Assembly (NCBI RefSeq): GCF_046244365.1
Contig: NZ_CP176395.1
Coordinates: forward strand, 8,432,001 to 8,496,000
Length of the DNA: 64,000 bases
Direction: 5' to 3'
Origin: Paenibacillus_V sp046244365
GTDB taxonomy: Bacteria > Bacillota > Bacilli > Paenibacillales > NBRC-103111
The position numbers were made by a program, and so were the translations under genes. A model generated the notes under the pieces. That model was not told the origin of the DNA and made no database searches. It saw only the letters and a program-made list of their open reading frames with translations. Shown here piece by piece: positions 8,614 to 17,583 of this stretch (positions are counted from its first letter, which is position 1; each line of letters starts with the position of its first letter).

Positions 8614-11600
8614 TTATTCCGCACCCATTTCCGAGCCTTCCAGATTCAGGTTCAGCTTATCGCTTGCGGTATCGTCATCTTCATCCATTTCTTTCATTTC
8701 GATCTCTTCCTCGTTCTCGGAAAGGATCTTCACGTCCATACCCAAGCTTTGAAGCTCTTTAATCAATACCTTGAACGACTCCGGTACGCCCGGTTCAGGA
8801 ACATTCTCGCCCTTGACGATCGATTCGTACGTTTTCACGCGTCCTACGACATCGTCCGACTTGACGGTCAAAATTTCCTGGAGCGTATACGCGGCACCGT
8901 ATGCCTCAAGCGCCCAAACTTCCATCTCCCCGAAGCGCTGTCCGCCGAACTGCGCCTTACCGCCGAGCGGCTGCTGCGTAACGAGCGAGTATGGTCCCGT
9001 GGAACGGGCATGGATTTTATCGTCAACCATGTGCGCCAGCTTGATCATGTACATGACGCCGACGGTAACTTCACGTTCGAACATTTCCCCGGTACGACCG
9101 TCGTACAGCTTCGTCTTACCGCTGCGCTGCATGCCGGCTTCCACCATCGTATCGAAAACGTCATCCTCACGCGCGCCGTCAAAGACAGGCGTTGCCGTAT
9201 GGATACCGAGCGCTTTCGCGGCCATGCCCAGATGGACCTCGAACGCCTGCCCGATGTTCATCCGCGAAGGAACCCCCAGCGGGTTAAGAACGACTTCGAC
9301 CGGCGTACCGTCCGGCAGGAACGGCATATCCTCTTCCGGCAAAATACGGGCGATAACCCCTTTGTTACCGTGACGGCCGGCCATTTTATCGCCTTCGGAA
9401 ATTTTCCGCTTTTGCGCGATGTAGACGCGAACCAATTGGTTTACGCCCGGCGGCAGCTCGTCTCCGTTCTCCCGGGTAAACACTTTCACGTCAACGACGA
9501 TCCCGTCCGTACCATGCGGTACGCGAAGCGATGTATCGCGAACTTCGCGCGCTTTCTCACCGAAGATCGCATGGAGCAATCTTTCCTCGGCCGTCAGCTC
9601 CGTTACCCCTTTAGGCGTAACTTTACCCACGAGGATGTCGCCGGCTGCGATTTCCGCACCAACGCGAATGATGCCGCGTTCGTCGAGATTTTTGAGCGCG
9701 TCTTCCCCTACGTTCGGAATATCGCGTGTAATCTCTTCCGGTCCAAGCTTCGTATCGCGCGCTTCCGATTCATACTCTTCAATATGAATCGACGTGTAGA
9801 CGTCCTCTTTGACAAGCTTCTCGCTTAACAAGATCGCATCCTCGTAGTTATACCCTTCCCACGTCATAAAGCCGACGACGACGTTGCGCCCAAGCGCCAA
9901 CTCGCCAAGCTCCGTGGACGGTCCGTCCGCCAAGATGTCGCCTACTTTGATTTTCTCGCCGCGGCGGCAGATCGGACGCTGGTTGATGCATGTTCCTTGG
10001 TTGGAACGCATGAATTTATGCAGCTTGTGTTTAACCAAGTCGCCGTTAACGAGTTTGCCGTTAATCATTTCTTGGCGCCGCACCCAAATTTCGTTAGCCG
10101 ACACACGCTCAACAACGCCGTCAACTTTGGAAACAATACAAACACCGGAGTCCTTAGCGGACTTATGCTCCATCCCCGTTCCTACCAAAGGCGACTTCGG
10201 AATAAGAAGAGGAACGGCTTGACGCTGCATGTTCGATCCCATCAGGGCGCGGTTGGAGTCATCATTCTCCAGAAACGGAATGAGCGCCGTCGCAACCGAT
10301 ACAACCTGTTTAGGGGAAACGTCCATATAGTCAACGCGCTCTCTAGGGAGCGTCAAAATATCATCCTTGTAACGCACGATAACCGAATCGTTAGCGAATG
10401 TTCCCTCTGCGGTCAAATCCGCGTTCGCTTGTGCGATGACGTAGTTATCTTCCTCGTCCGCAGTAAGGTAAGCGATCTGCTCGGTTACTTTACCCGTCTT
10501 CGGATCCACCCAGCGGTACGGTGCTTCAATAAACCCGTATTCGTTGATGCGGGCGAACGTAGACAAGGAGTTGATCAGTCCGATGTTCGGACCCTCCGGC
10601 GTCTCGATCGGACACATCCGGCCATAGTGGGAGTGATGGACGTCACGAACTTCAAAGCCGGCGCGTTCCCGCGTCAAACCGCCGGGTCCGAGAGCGGACA
10701 AACGACGTTTGTGCGTAAGCTCGGCAAGCGGGTTCGTTTGGTCCATAAACTGCGACAACTGGGAGCTTCCGAAAAACTCTTTAATCGACGCGATAACCGG
10801 TCGAATGTTGATCAGCGCTTGCGGCGTGATGACGTTCGCGTCTTGAATCGACATCCGTTCGCGAACTACGCGCTCCATACGGGACAAGCCGATACGGAAC
10901 TGATTTTGAAGCAGCTCGCCAACCGAACGAAGACGACGGTTACCAAGATGGTCGATATCGTCCGTGCTGCCGATGCCGTGCAGCAAGTTGATGAAGTAGT
11001 TGATGGACGAAATGATGTCGCCCGGTGTAATGTTCTTGACCGACTTGTCGATCATGCCGTTGGAGATGACTTTAATGACTTTGCCCTCTTCAACAGGCGA
11101 GTACACTTGAATGCACTGCATTTCGAAACGGTCGGATTCCGTCAAACCGCTTTGAACGCCGTATTCGCCGAGACCCACACCCTTTTCAAGGAACGGGAGC
11201 ACTTCGTCAAGCAAACGGCGATCCAGCATTTGTCCGGATTCCGCCACGATTTCACCCGTTTCCGGATCGACGAGCGTTTCCGCCAGACGCTGGTTGAAAA
11301 GGCGGTTTTTGATATGCAGCTTTTTGTTGATTTTGTAACGTCCGACGTTAGCCAAGTCATACCGTTTCGGGTCGAAGAACCGCGCCACCAAGAGACTCTT
11401 GGCGTTATCAAGCGTCGGCGGCTCGCCCGGACGAAGACGCTCGTAAATCTCGATCAGCGCTTTCTCCGTCGAATCGGTGTTGTCCTTGTCCAACGTATTG
11501 CGAATATACTCGTCATCGCCGAGCAAATCCAAAATCTCGGCATCCGTACCGAAGCCGAGTGCGCGAAGCAAAACCGTCACTGGAATTTTCCGCGTCCGGT

Positions 11601-12150
11601 CGATCCGCACATATATGATATCTTTCGCATCCGTCTCCAGCTCGAGCCATGCGCCACGATTCGGAATTACGGTAGCGGTAAATGTTTTCTTGCCGTTCTT
11701 ATCGACTTTCGTGCTGAAGTAGACGCTGGGAGAGCGAACGAGCTGACTGACGATGACACGTTCCGCACCGTTAATAATAAAAGTGCCCGTCTCGGTCATG
11801 AGCGGAAAATCGCCCATAAACACTTCCTGTTCCTTGACTTCTCCCGTTTCCTTATTCAGCAAGCGAACTTTAACCCGGAGTGGCGCAGCATACGTGACAT
11901 CGCGTTCCTTGGCGTCGTCAACCGTATATTTCGGTTCTCCGAGGCTGTAGTCGATAAACTCCAGCACCAAATTGCCCGTAAAGTCCTGAATCGGGGAAAT
12001 ATCTTGAAACATCTCGCGAAGTCCGTCATCCAAAAACCACTGATACGAGCTTTGCTGAATCTCGATCAGGTTTGGAACGTCCAACACCTCATTAATACGT
12101 GCATAAGTTCTACGTTTACGTCGACCAAATTGAACAAGATGTCCCGCCAA
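8614..12150 (-). CDS. rpoB: DNA-directed RNA polymerase subunit beta
   Basis: Beta forms the other half of the polymerase cleft and holds the rifampicin pocket. Two in-frame TTG codons compete at the start. The one at 12150 gives MAGHLVQFGRRKRR, aligning with Bacillus MTGQLVQYGR, and has GAGGGGTG 8 bases upstream; the one at 12168 would overlap that ribosome site. The product is 1178 residues. The rifampicin cluster reads SSQLSQFMDQTNPL then THKRRLSALGPGG, that is, no known resistance change. The tail is acidic. A sigma-A promoter and a roughly 250-base leader precede it. Confidence 0.98.
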   Translation of the reverse strand: MAGHLVQFGRRKRRTYARINEVLDVPNLIEIQQSSYQWFLDDGLREMFQDISPIQDFTGNLVLEFIDYSLGEPKYTVDDAKERDVTYAAPLRVKVRLLNKETGEVKEQEVFMGDFPLMTETGTFIINGAERVIVSQLVRSPSVYFSTKVDKNGKKTFTATVIPNRGAWLELETDAKDIIYVRIDRTRKIPVTVLLRALGFGTDAEILDLLGDDEYIRNTLDKDNTDSTEKALIEIYERLRPGEPPTLDNAKSLLVARFFDPKRYDLANVGRYKINKKLHIKNRLFNQRLAETLVDPETGEIVAESGQMLDRRLLDEVLPFLEKGVGLGEYGVQSGLTESDRFEMQCIQVYSPVEEGKVIKVISNGMIDKSVKNITPGDIISSINYFINLLHGIGSTDDIDHLGNRRLRSVGELLQNQFRIGLSRMERVVRERMSIQDANVITPQALINIRPVIASIKEFFGSSQLSQFMDQTNPLAELTHKRRLSALGPGGLTRERAGFEVRDVHHSHYGRMCPIETPEGPNIGLINSLSTFARINEYGFIEAPYRWVDPKTGKVTEQIAYLTADEEDNYVIAQANADLTAEGTFANDSVIVRYKDDILTLPRERVDYMDVSPKQVVSVATALIPFLENDDSNRALMGSNMQRQAVPLLIPKSPLVGTGMEHKSAKDSGVCIVSKVDGVVERVSANEIWVRRQEMINGKLVNGDLVKHKLHKFMRSNQGTCINQRPICRRGEKIKVGDILADGPSTELGELALGRNVVVGFMTWEGYNYEDAILLSEKLVKEDVYTSIHIEEYESEARDTKLGPEEITRDIPNVGEDALKNLDERGIIRVGAEIAAGDILVGKVTPKGVTELTAEERLLHAIFGEKAREVRDTSLRVPHGTDGIVVDVKVFTRENGDELPPGVNQLVRVYIAQKRKISEGDKMAGRHGNKGVIARILPEEDMPFLPDGTPVEVVLNPLGVPSRMNIGQAFEVHLGMAAKALGIHTATPVFDGAREDDVFDTMVEAGMQRSGKTKLYDGRTGEMFEREVTVGVMYMIKLAHMVDDKIHARSTGPYSLVTQQPLGGKAQFGGQRFGEMEVWALEAYGAAYTLQEILTVKSDDVVGRVKTYESIVKGENVPEPGVPESFKVLIKELQSLGMDVKILSENEEEIEMKEMDEDDDTASDKLNLNLEGSEMGAE

Positions 12151-12412
12151 CTTAGATTCACCCCTCAAGTCTACTAAAAAAACAAGAAAAGCCCCTTTCG
12201 AAGCCTTCCAATTTCACGCACCGAGTCCGGCCGAATCGAACGGATCCGTGTCTTTCTGGCAGCAAAAATGCCAATATCTTCTACCCAGTAGATTTACCTA
12301 AAATTTTAACATTATACGTCAAATGTCAAAATTTTATGCACCCCTCCGAAAAAAGACTTGACATTTTAATCAACTAAAGACAATTGACCCATCCTAATAC
12401 TGACATTTTATA

Positions 12413-12441
12413 ATAATACCATATTCAAAATGTCAAGTCAA
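12413..12441 (-). promoter_or_regulatory. Sigma-A type promoter for rpoBC
   Basis: TTGACT (12441-12436) and TATTAT (12418-12413) are separated by 17 bases on the minus strand. The -35 overlaps the last codons of ybxB. The 250-base stretch down to rpoB is AT-rich and holds several TGACATTTT copies but no convincing terminator. Confidence 0.6.
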
Positions 12442-13038
12442 CTTTTCAGCTCGAAAAATGCGATAGCCTTTCTCTTTGCTCATCTCGGCCACATGGCCGT
12501 CAAACAATTGCTCCAGCTTTGCAAAAGCGGAAGGCGCGCCTTGCTTCTTCTGGATGACGACCCATAGCTGTCCTCCCGGCGTCAACGCTTCGGCCGCTTG
12601 TTCGAAAATACGGTGAACCACTTCTTTGCCGGCCCGTATGGGCGGATTGGTCAAAATGCGATCGAACTTGCGTCCGGCCACCCCGGCTAATGCATCGCTT
12701 TGCATAACGGTCACATTGCCGATTCCGTTACGACCCGCATTTTCCTTGGCCAAACCGAGCGCCCGTTCATTGACGTCGAGCAGCGTCACCATCCCCGGCT
12801 TCGCCAGCACCGCCGCACAAAGACCGATCGGTCCATACCCGCATCCCACATCCAGCACTTGATGACCGCTCGAGATTTCCATCGTTTCAATCAGAAGCCT
12901 GCTTCCGAAATCGATGCCTTTCTTCGAAAATACGCCGGCGTCCGTTTGGAAAATAAACGTTTGTCCTCTCAACTTCTCTTCGAATGTATGAATCTCGTGG
13001 CCGACCGTTGGCTTTGCGGAATAGTAGTGCTCACTCAA
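12433..13038 (-). CDS. ybxB: Class I SAM-dependent methyltransferase (RsmC-like, YbxB)
   Basis: This is a small methyltransferase of the RsmC/RlmG type. The SAM-binding motif VLDVGCGYGPIG is near residue 57 and the catalytic NPP motif (ILTNPPIRAG) near 124. RsmC relatives methylate guanine N2 in 16S rRNA; the target of this short form is not known from sequence. The start is TTG at 13038 (MSEHYYS), with GGGAGGG 7 bases upstream; the 10-codon longer frame starts before that site. It is 201 residues. It sits between rplL and rpoB as in Bacillus, but a terminator and a dispersed repeat separate it from rplL. Confidence 0.88.
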   Translation of the reverse strand: MSEHYYSAKPTVGHEIHTFEEKLRGQTFIFQTDAGVFSKKGIDFGSRLLIETMEISSGHQVLDVGCGYGPIGLCAAVLAKPGMVTLLDVNERALGLAKENAGRNGIGNVTVMQSDALAGVAGRKFDRILTNPPIRAGKEVVHRIFEQAAEALTPGGQLWVVIQKKQGAPSAFAKLEQLFDGHVAEMSKEKGYRIFRAEKLT

Positions 13039-13056
13039 AACGCTTCCCTCCCAAAA

Positions 13057-13124
13057 ATATCCCCACAAAGTGAAGCCAGCCTCCGAAGCATATTCCTATT
13101 ACTTTGCGGGGAGCCCCGGAACAT
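13057..13124 (+). repeat. Dispersed intergenic hairpin repeat, copy 1
   Basis: The copy starts with a CCCCACAAAGTGAAG arm and ends with ACTTTGCGGGGAGCCCCGG. The two arms can pair, and GGGGAGCCCC can fold on itself. Related copies lie at 42504, 55514 and 60576, with a half copy at 38560. Confidence 0.7.
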
Positions 13125-13162
13125 ATAAACGTTTTTAAATCTTATATTCTAAAAATGCAAAA

Positions 13163-13194
13163 CGACCCCCTGAAAGCAAAGCTTCAAGGGGTCG
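13163..13194 (-). terminator. Terminator after rplL
   Basis: A CGACCCC-TTGAAGC stem pairs with its complement on the minus strand and is followed by TTTTGCATTTTT. It closes the rplJL transcription unit. Confidence 0.8.
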
Positions 13195-13206
13195 ACGCTG
13201 CGTCAA

Positions 13207-13572
13207 TTACTTCACATCTACTGTAGCGCCTGCTTCAGTAAGTTTAGCTTTGATAGCTTCCGCATCTTCTTTGGAAACTTTCTCTTTGACTGGTTTAGGT
13301 GCGCCGTCAACCAAGTCTTTTGCTTCTTTCAGGCCAAGACCTGTGATTTCGCGAACGACTTTGATAACGTTGATTTTCGATGCGCCTGCGTTCATCAGGA
13401 TTACGTCGAATTCCGTTTGCTCTTCTTCAACAGCTGCTGCTGCGCCGCCGCCAACAACTGCAACCGGAGCTGCTGCTGTTACGCCGAATTCTTCCTCGAT
13501 TGCTTTAACCAGGTCATTCAGTTCAAGTACGGTCATACCTTTGATCGCTTCAATGATTTGCTCTCTGCTCAT
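13207..13572 (-). CDS. rplL: 50S ribosomal protein L7/L12
   Basis: L7/L12 is the multicopy stalk protein that recruits translation GTPases. The 121 residues show the N-terminal dimerisation helix, the alanine/glycine-rich hinge at about 33-50, and a C-terminal domain with the conserved GLGLKEAKDLVDGAPKPVKE stretch. The start has GGAGG 7 bases upstream. It follows rplJ by 51 bases and is ended by a strong terminator. Confidence 0.98.
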   Translation of the reverse strand: MSREQIIEAIKGMTVLELNDLVKAIEEEFGVTAAAPVAVVGGGAAAAVEEEQTEFDVILMNAGASKINVIKVVREITGLGLKEAKDLVDGAPKPVKEKVSKEDAEAIKAKLTEAGATVDVK

Positions 13573-13623
13573 GGTTAAACCTCCATTATCATTAATAAAT
13601 TTTCGTAAGTTCGTTCGTTACGT

Positions 13624-14121
13624 TTACGCTTCTTGCTTTTCCGATACGGCTTTAACCGCAAGGGCGAAGTTGCGCATAGGCGCTTGAAGCACGCTGAGCA
13701 ACATGGACAGGAGACCTTCGCGGGAAGGAAGTTCTGCCAGTGCCTTGATTTGACTTTGATCTACGACTTTGCCTTCGACAACGCCCGCTTTCACGGACAG
13801 TTTGTCGTTCTTTTTCGCGAAATCGGACAAGATTTTAGCCGGCGCTACCGCATCGTCTTTGCTGAACGCAATCGCTGTCGGGCCCGTCAAATATTGATCG
13901 AGATCGGTAAGTTCGGCTTCCGCCGTTGCACGGCGTACCAACGTGTTCTTAACTACTTGAAACTCAACACCTGCTTGACGAAGTTGTTTGCGCAATTCCG
14001 TCACTTGAGAAACAGTTAGTCCACGATAGTCCGCTACGACCGTACAAGAGCTTTCACGCAGTTTCGTTGTCACTTCGGAAACGAGCTGCGATTTTTCTCC
14101 AAGAATCTTCGCATTTGCCAT
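13624..14121 (-). CDS. rplJ: 50S ribosomal protein L10
   Basis: L10 forms the base of the L7/L12 stalk on helix 42-44 of 23S rRNA. The 165 residues begin MANAKILGEKSQLVSEV; the C-terminal helix that holds the L12 dimers is present. The start follows AGGAGGTG. In Bacillus the L10(L12)4 complex represses its own mRNA through the leader, and a recognisable L10 leader lies immediately upstream here. Confidence 0.97.
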   Translation of the reverse strand: MANAKILGEKSQLVSEVTTKLRESSCTVVADYRGLTVSQVTELRKQLRQAGVEFQVVKNTLVRRATAEAELTDLDQYLTGPTAIAFSKDDAVAPAKILSDFAKKNDKLSVKAGVVEGKVVDQSQIKALAELPSREGLLSMLLSVLQAPMRNFALAVKAVSEKQEA

Positions 14122-14229
14122 CGTTACACCTCCTAAACCGGCGCGAACGCAAGTTCACGCGAATTTTCAAACTCACTTGCTAATTCCGTCTGACTGAAAA
14201 GGCTGCACCTCGGCGCATTCGCGACAAAT

Positions 14230-14345
14230 AGAAAAGCCTTCGCAGACAAAGCGAAGGCATGATGATTCTATTCACGAATCTATATCACACACCTCGGTAG
14301 GAGATTAAGCTCTTGCGAGCACCTACTGTCTACGGCAAGCATATT
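14230..14345 (-). ncRNA. Ribosomal protein L10 leader (autoregulatory 5' leader)
   Basis: On the minus strand GTAGACAGTAGGTGC, TTAATCTCCTACC and GAGGTGT form the conserved L10-leader core that mimics the rRNA site of L10. It is followed by the attenuator hairpin GCCTTCGC/GCGAAGGC (14258-14236) and TTTTC. Excess L10-L12 is expected to bind the core and favour termination before rplJ. The core and attenuator match the family layout, but no covariance search was run. Confidence 0.85.
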
Positions 14346-14410
14346 CATTTTTAACATCGCTTAGCGTAACACGTCTCTGCCCATAAAGTCAAATGGCAAA
14401 GAACGGCGGA

Positions 14411-15103
14411 TTATCTAAACGATTGCAGGCTCAGCTTCACGCCCGGACCCATCGTCGACGATACAGCAGCACTTTTCAGGTATACACCTTTAGCTGCAGC
14501 AGGCTTAGCACGAACCAGCGCTTCAACAAGAGCACGCAGGTTTTCAGCAAGCTTTTGCTCGTCAAACGAAACTTTTCCGATTGGAGCCAAGATTTGTCCG
14601 GCTTTATCGAGACGGTACTCGATTTTACCGGCTTTAATTTCTTGGACCGCTTTCGCTACGTCAAACGTAACGGTACCTGCTTTCGGGTTCGGCATCAAGC
14701 CTTTACCGCCCAGGATACGACCCAATTTACCAACTTCGCTCATCATGTCTGGCGTTGCTACGCAAACGTCAAACTCGAACCAGCCTTGTTGGATCTTGGT
14801 GATCAGGTCTTGATCGCCAACATAGTCCGCGCCGGCAGCTTCCGCTTCCTTCACTTTTTCGCCTTTTGCGAAAACGAGCACGCGTTTGGTTTTACCTGTT
14901 CCGTGAGGCAGTACAACTACGCCACGTACCGCTTGGTCTTGTTTCTTAGGGTCAACGCCCAAACGAACAGCGACTTCAACGGTTTCATCGAATTTAGCAG
15001 TTGCTACTTTTTTGACGAGTGCAACCGCATCAGCAGGCTCAAACAGCGAAGTTTGGTCAACTTGCTTCAAAGCCTCGGCATATTTCTTACCGTGTTTCGG
15101 CAT
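14411..15103 (-). CDS. rplA: 50S ribosomal protein L1
   Basis: L1 forms the mobile L1 stalk of 23S rRNA at the E site and in many bacteria represses its own operon. The start is MPKHGKKYAEA at 15103 with AAAGGAGGAACTG upstream, giving 230 residues; the longer frame to 15145 is not supported. The conserved GKGLMPNPKAGTV motif is present. It is 105 bases downstream of rplK and separated from rplJ by the L10 leader. Confidence 0.97.
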   Translation of the reverse strand: MPKHGKKYAEALKQVDQTSLFEPADAVALVKKVATAKFDETVEVAVRLGVDPKKQDQAVRGVVVLPHGTGKTKRVLVFAKGEKVKEAEAAGADYVGDQDLITKIQQGWFEFDVCVATPDMMSEVGKLGRILGGKGLMPNPKAGTVTFDVAKAVQEIKAGKIEYRLDKAGQILAPIGKVSFDEQKLAENLRALVEALVRAKPAAAKGVYLKSAAVSSTMGPGVKLSLQSFR

Positions 15104-15208
15104 TTGCAGTTCCTCCTTTGTGGTGATAGCGGATAATCCTCCCACATATGGCCATAAGGCCGTACATCCAAAAGAAATGACACGTCATTTCGGGAAGTTG
15201 CATTTGGA

Positions 15209-15634
15209 TTAGTCAGCGATTGTGATACCCATGCTGCGTGCTGTACCTTCGATCATGAGCATAGCCGCTTCCACGGATGCTGCATTGAGGTCAGGCATTT
15301 TTTGCTCAGCGATTTCGCGAACTTTATCGCGTTTCACCGTAGCGACTTTCTTCTTGTTCGGTTCGCCCGATCCTTTTTCGATACCGGCAGCAACACGAAG
15401 CAAGACGGCAGCCGGAGGCGTTTTCGTTTCGAATGTGAACGAACGATCCTCGAACACCGTAATTACAACCGGAATAATCAATCCAGCTTGATCAGCAGTG
15501 CGCGCATTGAATTCTTTACAGAATGCCATAATGTTCACGCCTGCTTGACCGAGCGCCGGACCTACCGGAGGAGCTGGGTTAGCTTTCCCTGCTGGGATTT
15601 GCAATTTGACCATTTTAATGACCTTTTTTGCCAT
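15209..15634 (-). CDS. rplK: 50S ribosomal protein L11
   Basis: L11 binds the GTPase-associated centre of 23S rRNA. The ATG of MAKKVIKMVKLQ at 15634 follows AAGGAGGTG; the product is 141 residues. The N-terminal proline-rich PAGKANPAPPVGPALGQAG motif and the C-terminal TARSMGI end are canonical. It lies 63 bases after nusG. Confidence 0.97.
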   Translation of the reverse strand: MAKKVIKMVKLQIPAGKANPAPPVGPALGQAGVNIMAFCKEFNARTADQAGLIIPVVITVFEDRSFTFETKTPPAAVLLRVAAGIEKGSGEPNKKKVATVKRDKVREIAEQKMPDLNAASVEAAMLMIEGTARSMGITIAD

Positions 15635-15697
15635 GCGTAACACCTCCTTGCGTGTAGTCTCTGTTGACGGGACCTTTCCCTTCCCGCTTGATCAGCC

Positions 15698-16231
15698 TTA
15701 CAGCTTTTCCACTTGCGTGTATTCAAGCTCGAGCGGGGTTTCCCTACCAAACATGTTAACATGCACCTTAAGCTTGCTTTTGTCCGCAATAATCTCTTCG
15801 ACAGAGCCGACAAAATTAGCAAATGGACCTACTTTGACACGAACGGTTTCCTTCAGCTCGAAATCGATCTTCGGCTTAGGCTCTTCCATGCCCATATGCT
15901 TCAGAATCGCTTCGACTTCTTCAGGCAGTAGCGGAGTCGGCTTTGACCCGGACCCAGTGGATCCGACAAAACCGGTAACGCCTGGTGTATTGCGCACCAC
16001 ATACCACGAATCGTCGGTTTGCACCATTTCTACGAGAACATATCCCGGATACACCTTACGCATCACGGTTTTCTTTTTCCCGTCCTTGTCCACGATCTCT
16101 TCTTCCATCGGAACGAGCACGCGAAAAATTTTGTCCTGCATGTTCATGGATTCAACACGCTTCTCCAAGTTCGCTTTTACCTTGTTTTCATACCCGGAAT
16201 AGGTATGCACGACATACCATCTTTTTTCCAT
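15698..16231 (-). CDS. nusG: Transcription elongation/termination factor NusG
   Basis: NusG binds RNA polymerase and influences pausing, Rho-dependent termination and coupling with translation. The 177 residues have the N-terminal NGN domain starting MEKRWYVVHTYSGYENKV, with VYPGYVLVEM inside it, and a C-terminal KOW motif around VRVKVGPFANFVG. AAGGTGAG precedes the ATG. It is 21 bases downstream of secE. Confidence 0.97.
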   Translation of the reverse strand: MEKRWYVVHTYSGYENKVKANLEKRVESMNMQDKIFRVLVPMEEEIVDKDGKKKTVMRKVYPGYVLVEMVQTDDSWYVVRNTPGVTGFVGSTGSGSKPTPLLPEEVEAILKHMGMEEPKPKIDFELKETVRVKVGPFANFVGSVEEIIADKSKLKVHVNMFGRETPLELEYTQVEKL

Positions 16232-16252
16232 ATTCTCACCTTTCGTTCCCGC

Positions 16253-16465
16253 TTATTCGGTGAATAGCCGAACGAGATAGGAGATAATCAGGTCAAGGAC
16301 AGAGAAGTAAATCGTAACAAAGATAACCGTGACCAGGACGACGATCGTGTAACTGACCAGTTCTTTGCGGCTGGGCCACTTTACTTTCTTCAATTCCGAC
16401 CAGCAGTCGGCGAAGAATGAAAATGTGGAGCCGAATCCTTGCTTCATTTTACCCAGAAACGTCAC
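16253..16465 (-). CDS. secE: Preprotein translocase subunit SecE
   Basis: SecE is the small clamp subunit of SecYEG. This is the short one-helix Gram-positive form: a cytoplasmic amphipathic part with the WPSRKEL motif, then one membrane segment (VVLVTVIFVTIYFSVLDLII). The start is GTG at 16465, chosen because GGAGG lies 7 bases upstream; this gives 70 residues, and the open frame continuing to 16528 overlaps rpmG in another frame. It lies 17 bases after rpmG and just before nusG. Confidence 0.93.
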   Translation of the reverse strand: MTFLGKMKQGFGSTFSFFADCWSELKKVKWPSRKELVSYTIVVLVTVIFVTIYFSVLDLIISYLVRLFTE

Positions 16466-16482
16466 AGCTACACCTCCGGCTA

Positions 16483-16632
16483 TTACCGTGTTTCGCGATG
16501 AAGGGTTTGTCCATTGCAAAACTTGCAATACTTCTTCTTCTCCATGCGGTCAGGGTTGTTCCGCTTGTTCTTATTGGACGCATAGTTGCGTTGTTTGCAA
16601 TCCGTGCATGCCAGCGTAATGATTACCCGCAT
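16483..16632 (-). CDS. rpmG: 50S ribosomal protein L33
   Basis: L33 is a small 23S-binding protein. Translation of the minus strand gives 49 residues from MRVIITLACTDCKQRNYAS to GQTLHRETR. Two CxxC pairs (CTDC and CKFC) mark the zinc-binding form. The ATG follows GGGAGGTGTAAAC. The order rpmG-secE-nusG is usual in Firmicutes. Confidence 0.95.
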   Translation of the reverse strand: MRVIITLACTDCKQRNYASNKNKRNNPDRMEKKKYCKFCNGQTLHRETR

Positions 16633-16666
16633 GTTTACACCTCCCAAGACAACCTCGATTAAAGAA

Positions 16667-16742
16667 CCCTAATTGTCCCGGGAAAGGCGCGACAATTTAG
16701 GGCTACCTGAACTACTTTATCATAATCAACTATGCGTGTCAA
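16667..16742 (-). promoter_or_regulatory. Promoter and leader hairpin for rpmG-secE-nusG
   Basis: TTGACA (16742-16737), a 17-base spacer and TAAAGT (16719-16714) form a strong sigma-A promoter. Directly downstream, CCCTAA-TTGTC pairs with GACAATTAGGG (16702-16667), followed by TTCTTT. The hairpin occupies most of the leader and may be an attenuator or an RNA-stabilising structure. Confidence 0.7.
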
Positions 16743-16874
16743 GAAAGACAACATCACCCGGTGTCCCGCGAAACCTCCCACTAGTATCGCCAACAGCCGC
16801 GCATCCCAAACCTTTCCAGCCAAAACTTCCGTAAATGCAAACAGCCCCCTGCTTCACTGGAATAGGGCGGCTGT

Positions 16875-17522
16875 TTACTGTAGATCTCTTACTTCCAGAT
16901 AACGTTCCAGCTTTCGCTTGACGCGCTGAAGCGCATTGTCGATCGATTTCACATGACGGTCTAAATCTACGGCAATCTCTTGATAGGATCTGCCGTCCAA
17001 ATACAACATCAGCACGCGCCGTTCCAGATCGCTGAGCAGCTCTCCCATCTTGTCTTCCAAACCGCTGAATTCTTCCTGGTTGATAATCAGCTCTTCGGGA
17101 TCGGACACACGGGATCCGCAAATCACGTCCAGCAGCGTACGATCGGAATCCTCGTCGTAAATAGGCTTGTCCAACGACACGTAGGAATTGAGCGGGATAT
17201 GCTTCTGCCGGGTAGCCGTCTTGATCGCGGTAATGATCTGACGAGTGATGCACAGCTCCGCAAACGCTTTAAAAGAAGCCAGCTTGTCCCCGCGAAAATC
17301 GCGGATCGACTTGTATAAGCCGATCATGCCTTCCTGCACGATATCTTCCCGGTCGGCGCCGATTAAAAAATAAGAGCGAGCCTTCGCCCTTACGAAATTT
17401 TTGTATTTGTTGATAAGAAACTCCAGTGCTTCCGCACTGCCGTGACGGACCGCCTCGACATTGTCTTCGTCGGATTTGTGCTCGAACTCATGCATGCTCA
17501 GATCTTTGAGGTTGACACTCAC
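16875..17522 (-). CDS. sigH: RNA polymerase sigma factor SigH (Spo0H)
   Basis: SigH directs transition-state and early sporulation genes. The 215 residues contain sigma-70 region 2 with DREDIVQEGMIGLYKSIRDF and the DNA-melting SFKAFAELCI segment. Region 4 has a helix-turn-helix in DGRSYQEIAVDLDRHVKSID. The start is GTG, with GGAGG 8 bases upstream. It lies between rae1 and rpmG as in Bacillus. A predicted promoter (TTGACT, 18 bases, TATACT) and a roughly 280-base leader with a large hairpin precede it. A weak terminator-like repeat (CAGCCGCCCT...AGGGGGCTG) overlaps its end. Confidence 0.96.
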   Translation of the reverse strand: MSVNLKDLSMHEFEHKSDEDNVEAVRHGSAEALEFLINKYKNFVRAKARSYFLIGADREDIVQEGMIGLYKSIRDFRGDKLASFKAFAELCITRQIITAIKTATRQKHIPLNSYVSLDKPIYDEDSDRTLLDVICGSRVSDPEELIINQEEFSGLEDKMGELLSDLERRVLMLYLDGRSYQEIAVDLDRHVKSIDNALQRVKRKLERYLEVRDLQ

Positions 17523-17583
17523 AAAAAATCCCTCCGGCCCGGCCTATAAGGCTAACAACTGTCGACCTTCGCTTATTTGTGTG

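Noticed and set aside
9997..12177. 726-codon plus-strand frame opposite rpoB
   Set aside because: Antisense shadow; composition typical of a reversed coding strand.
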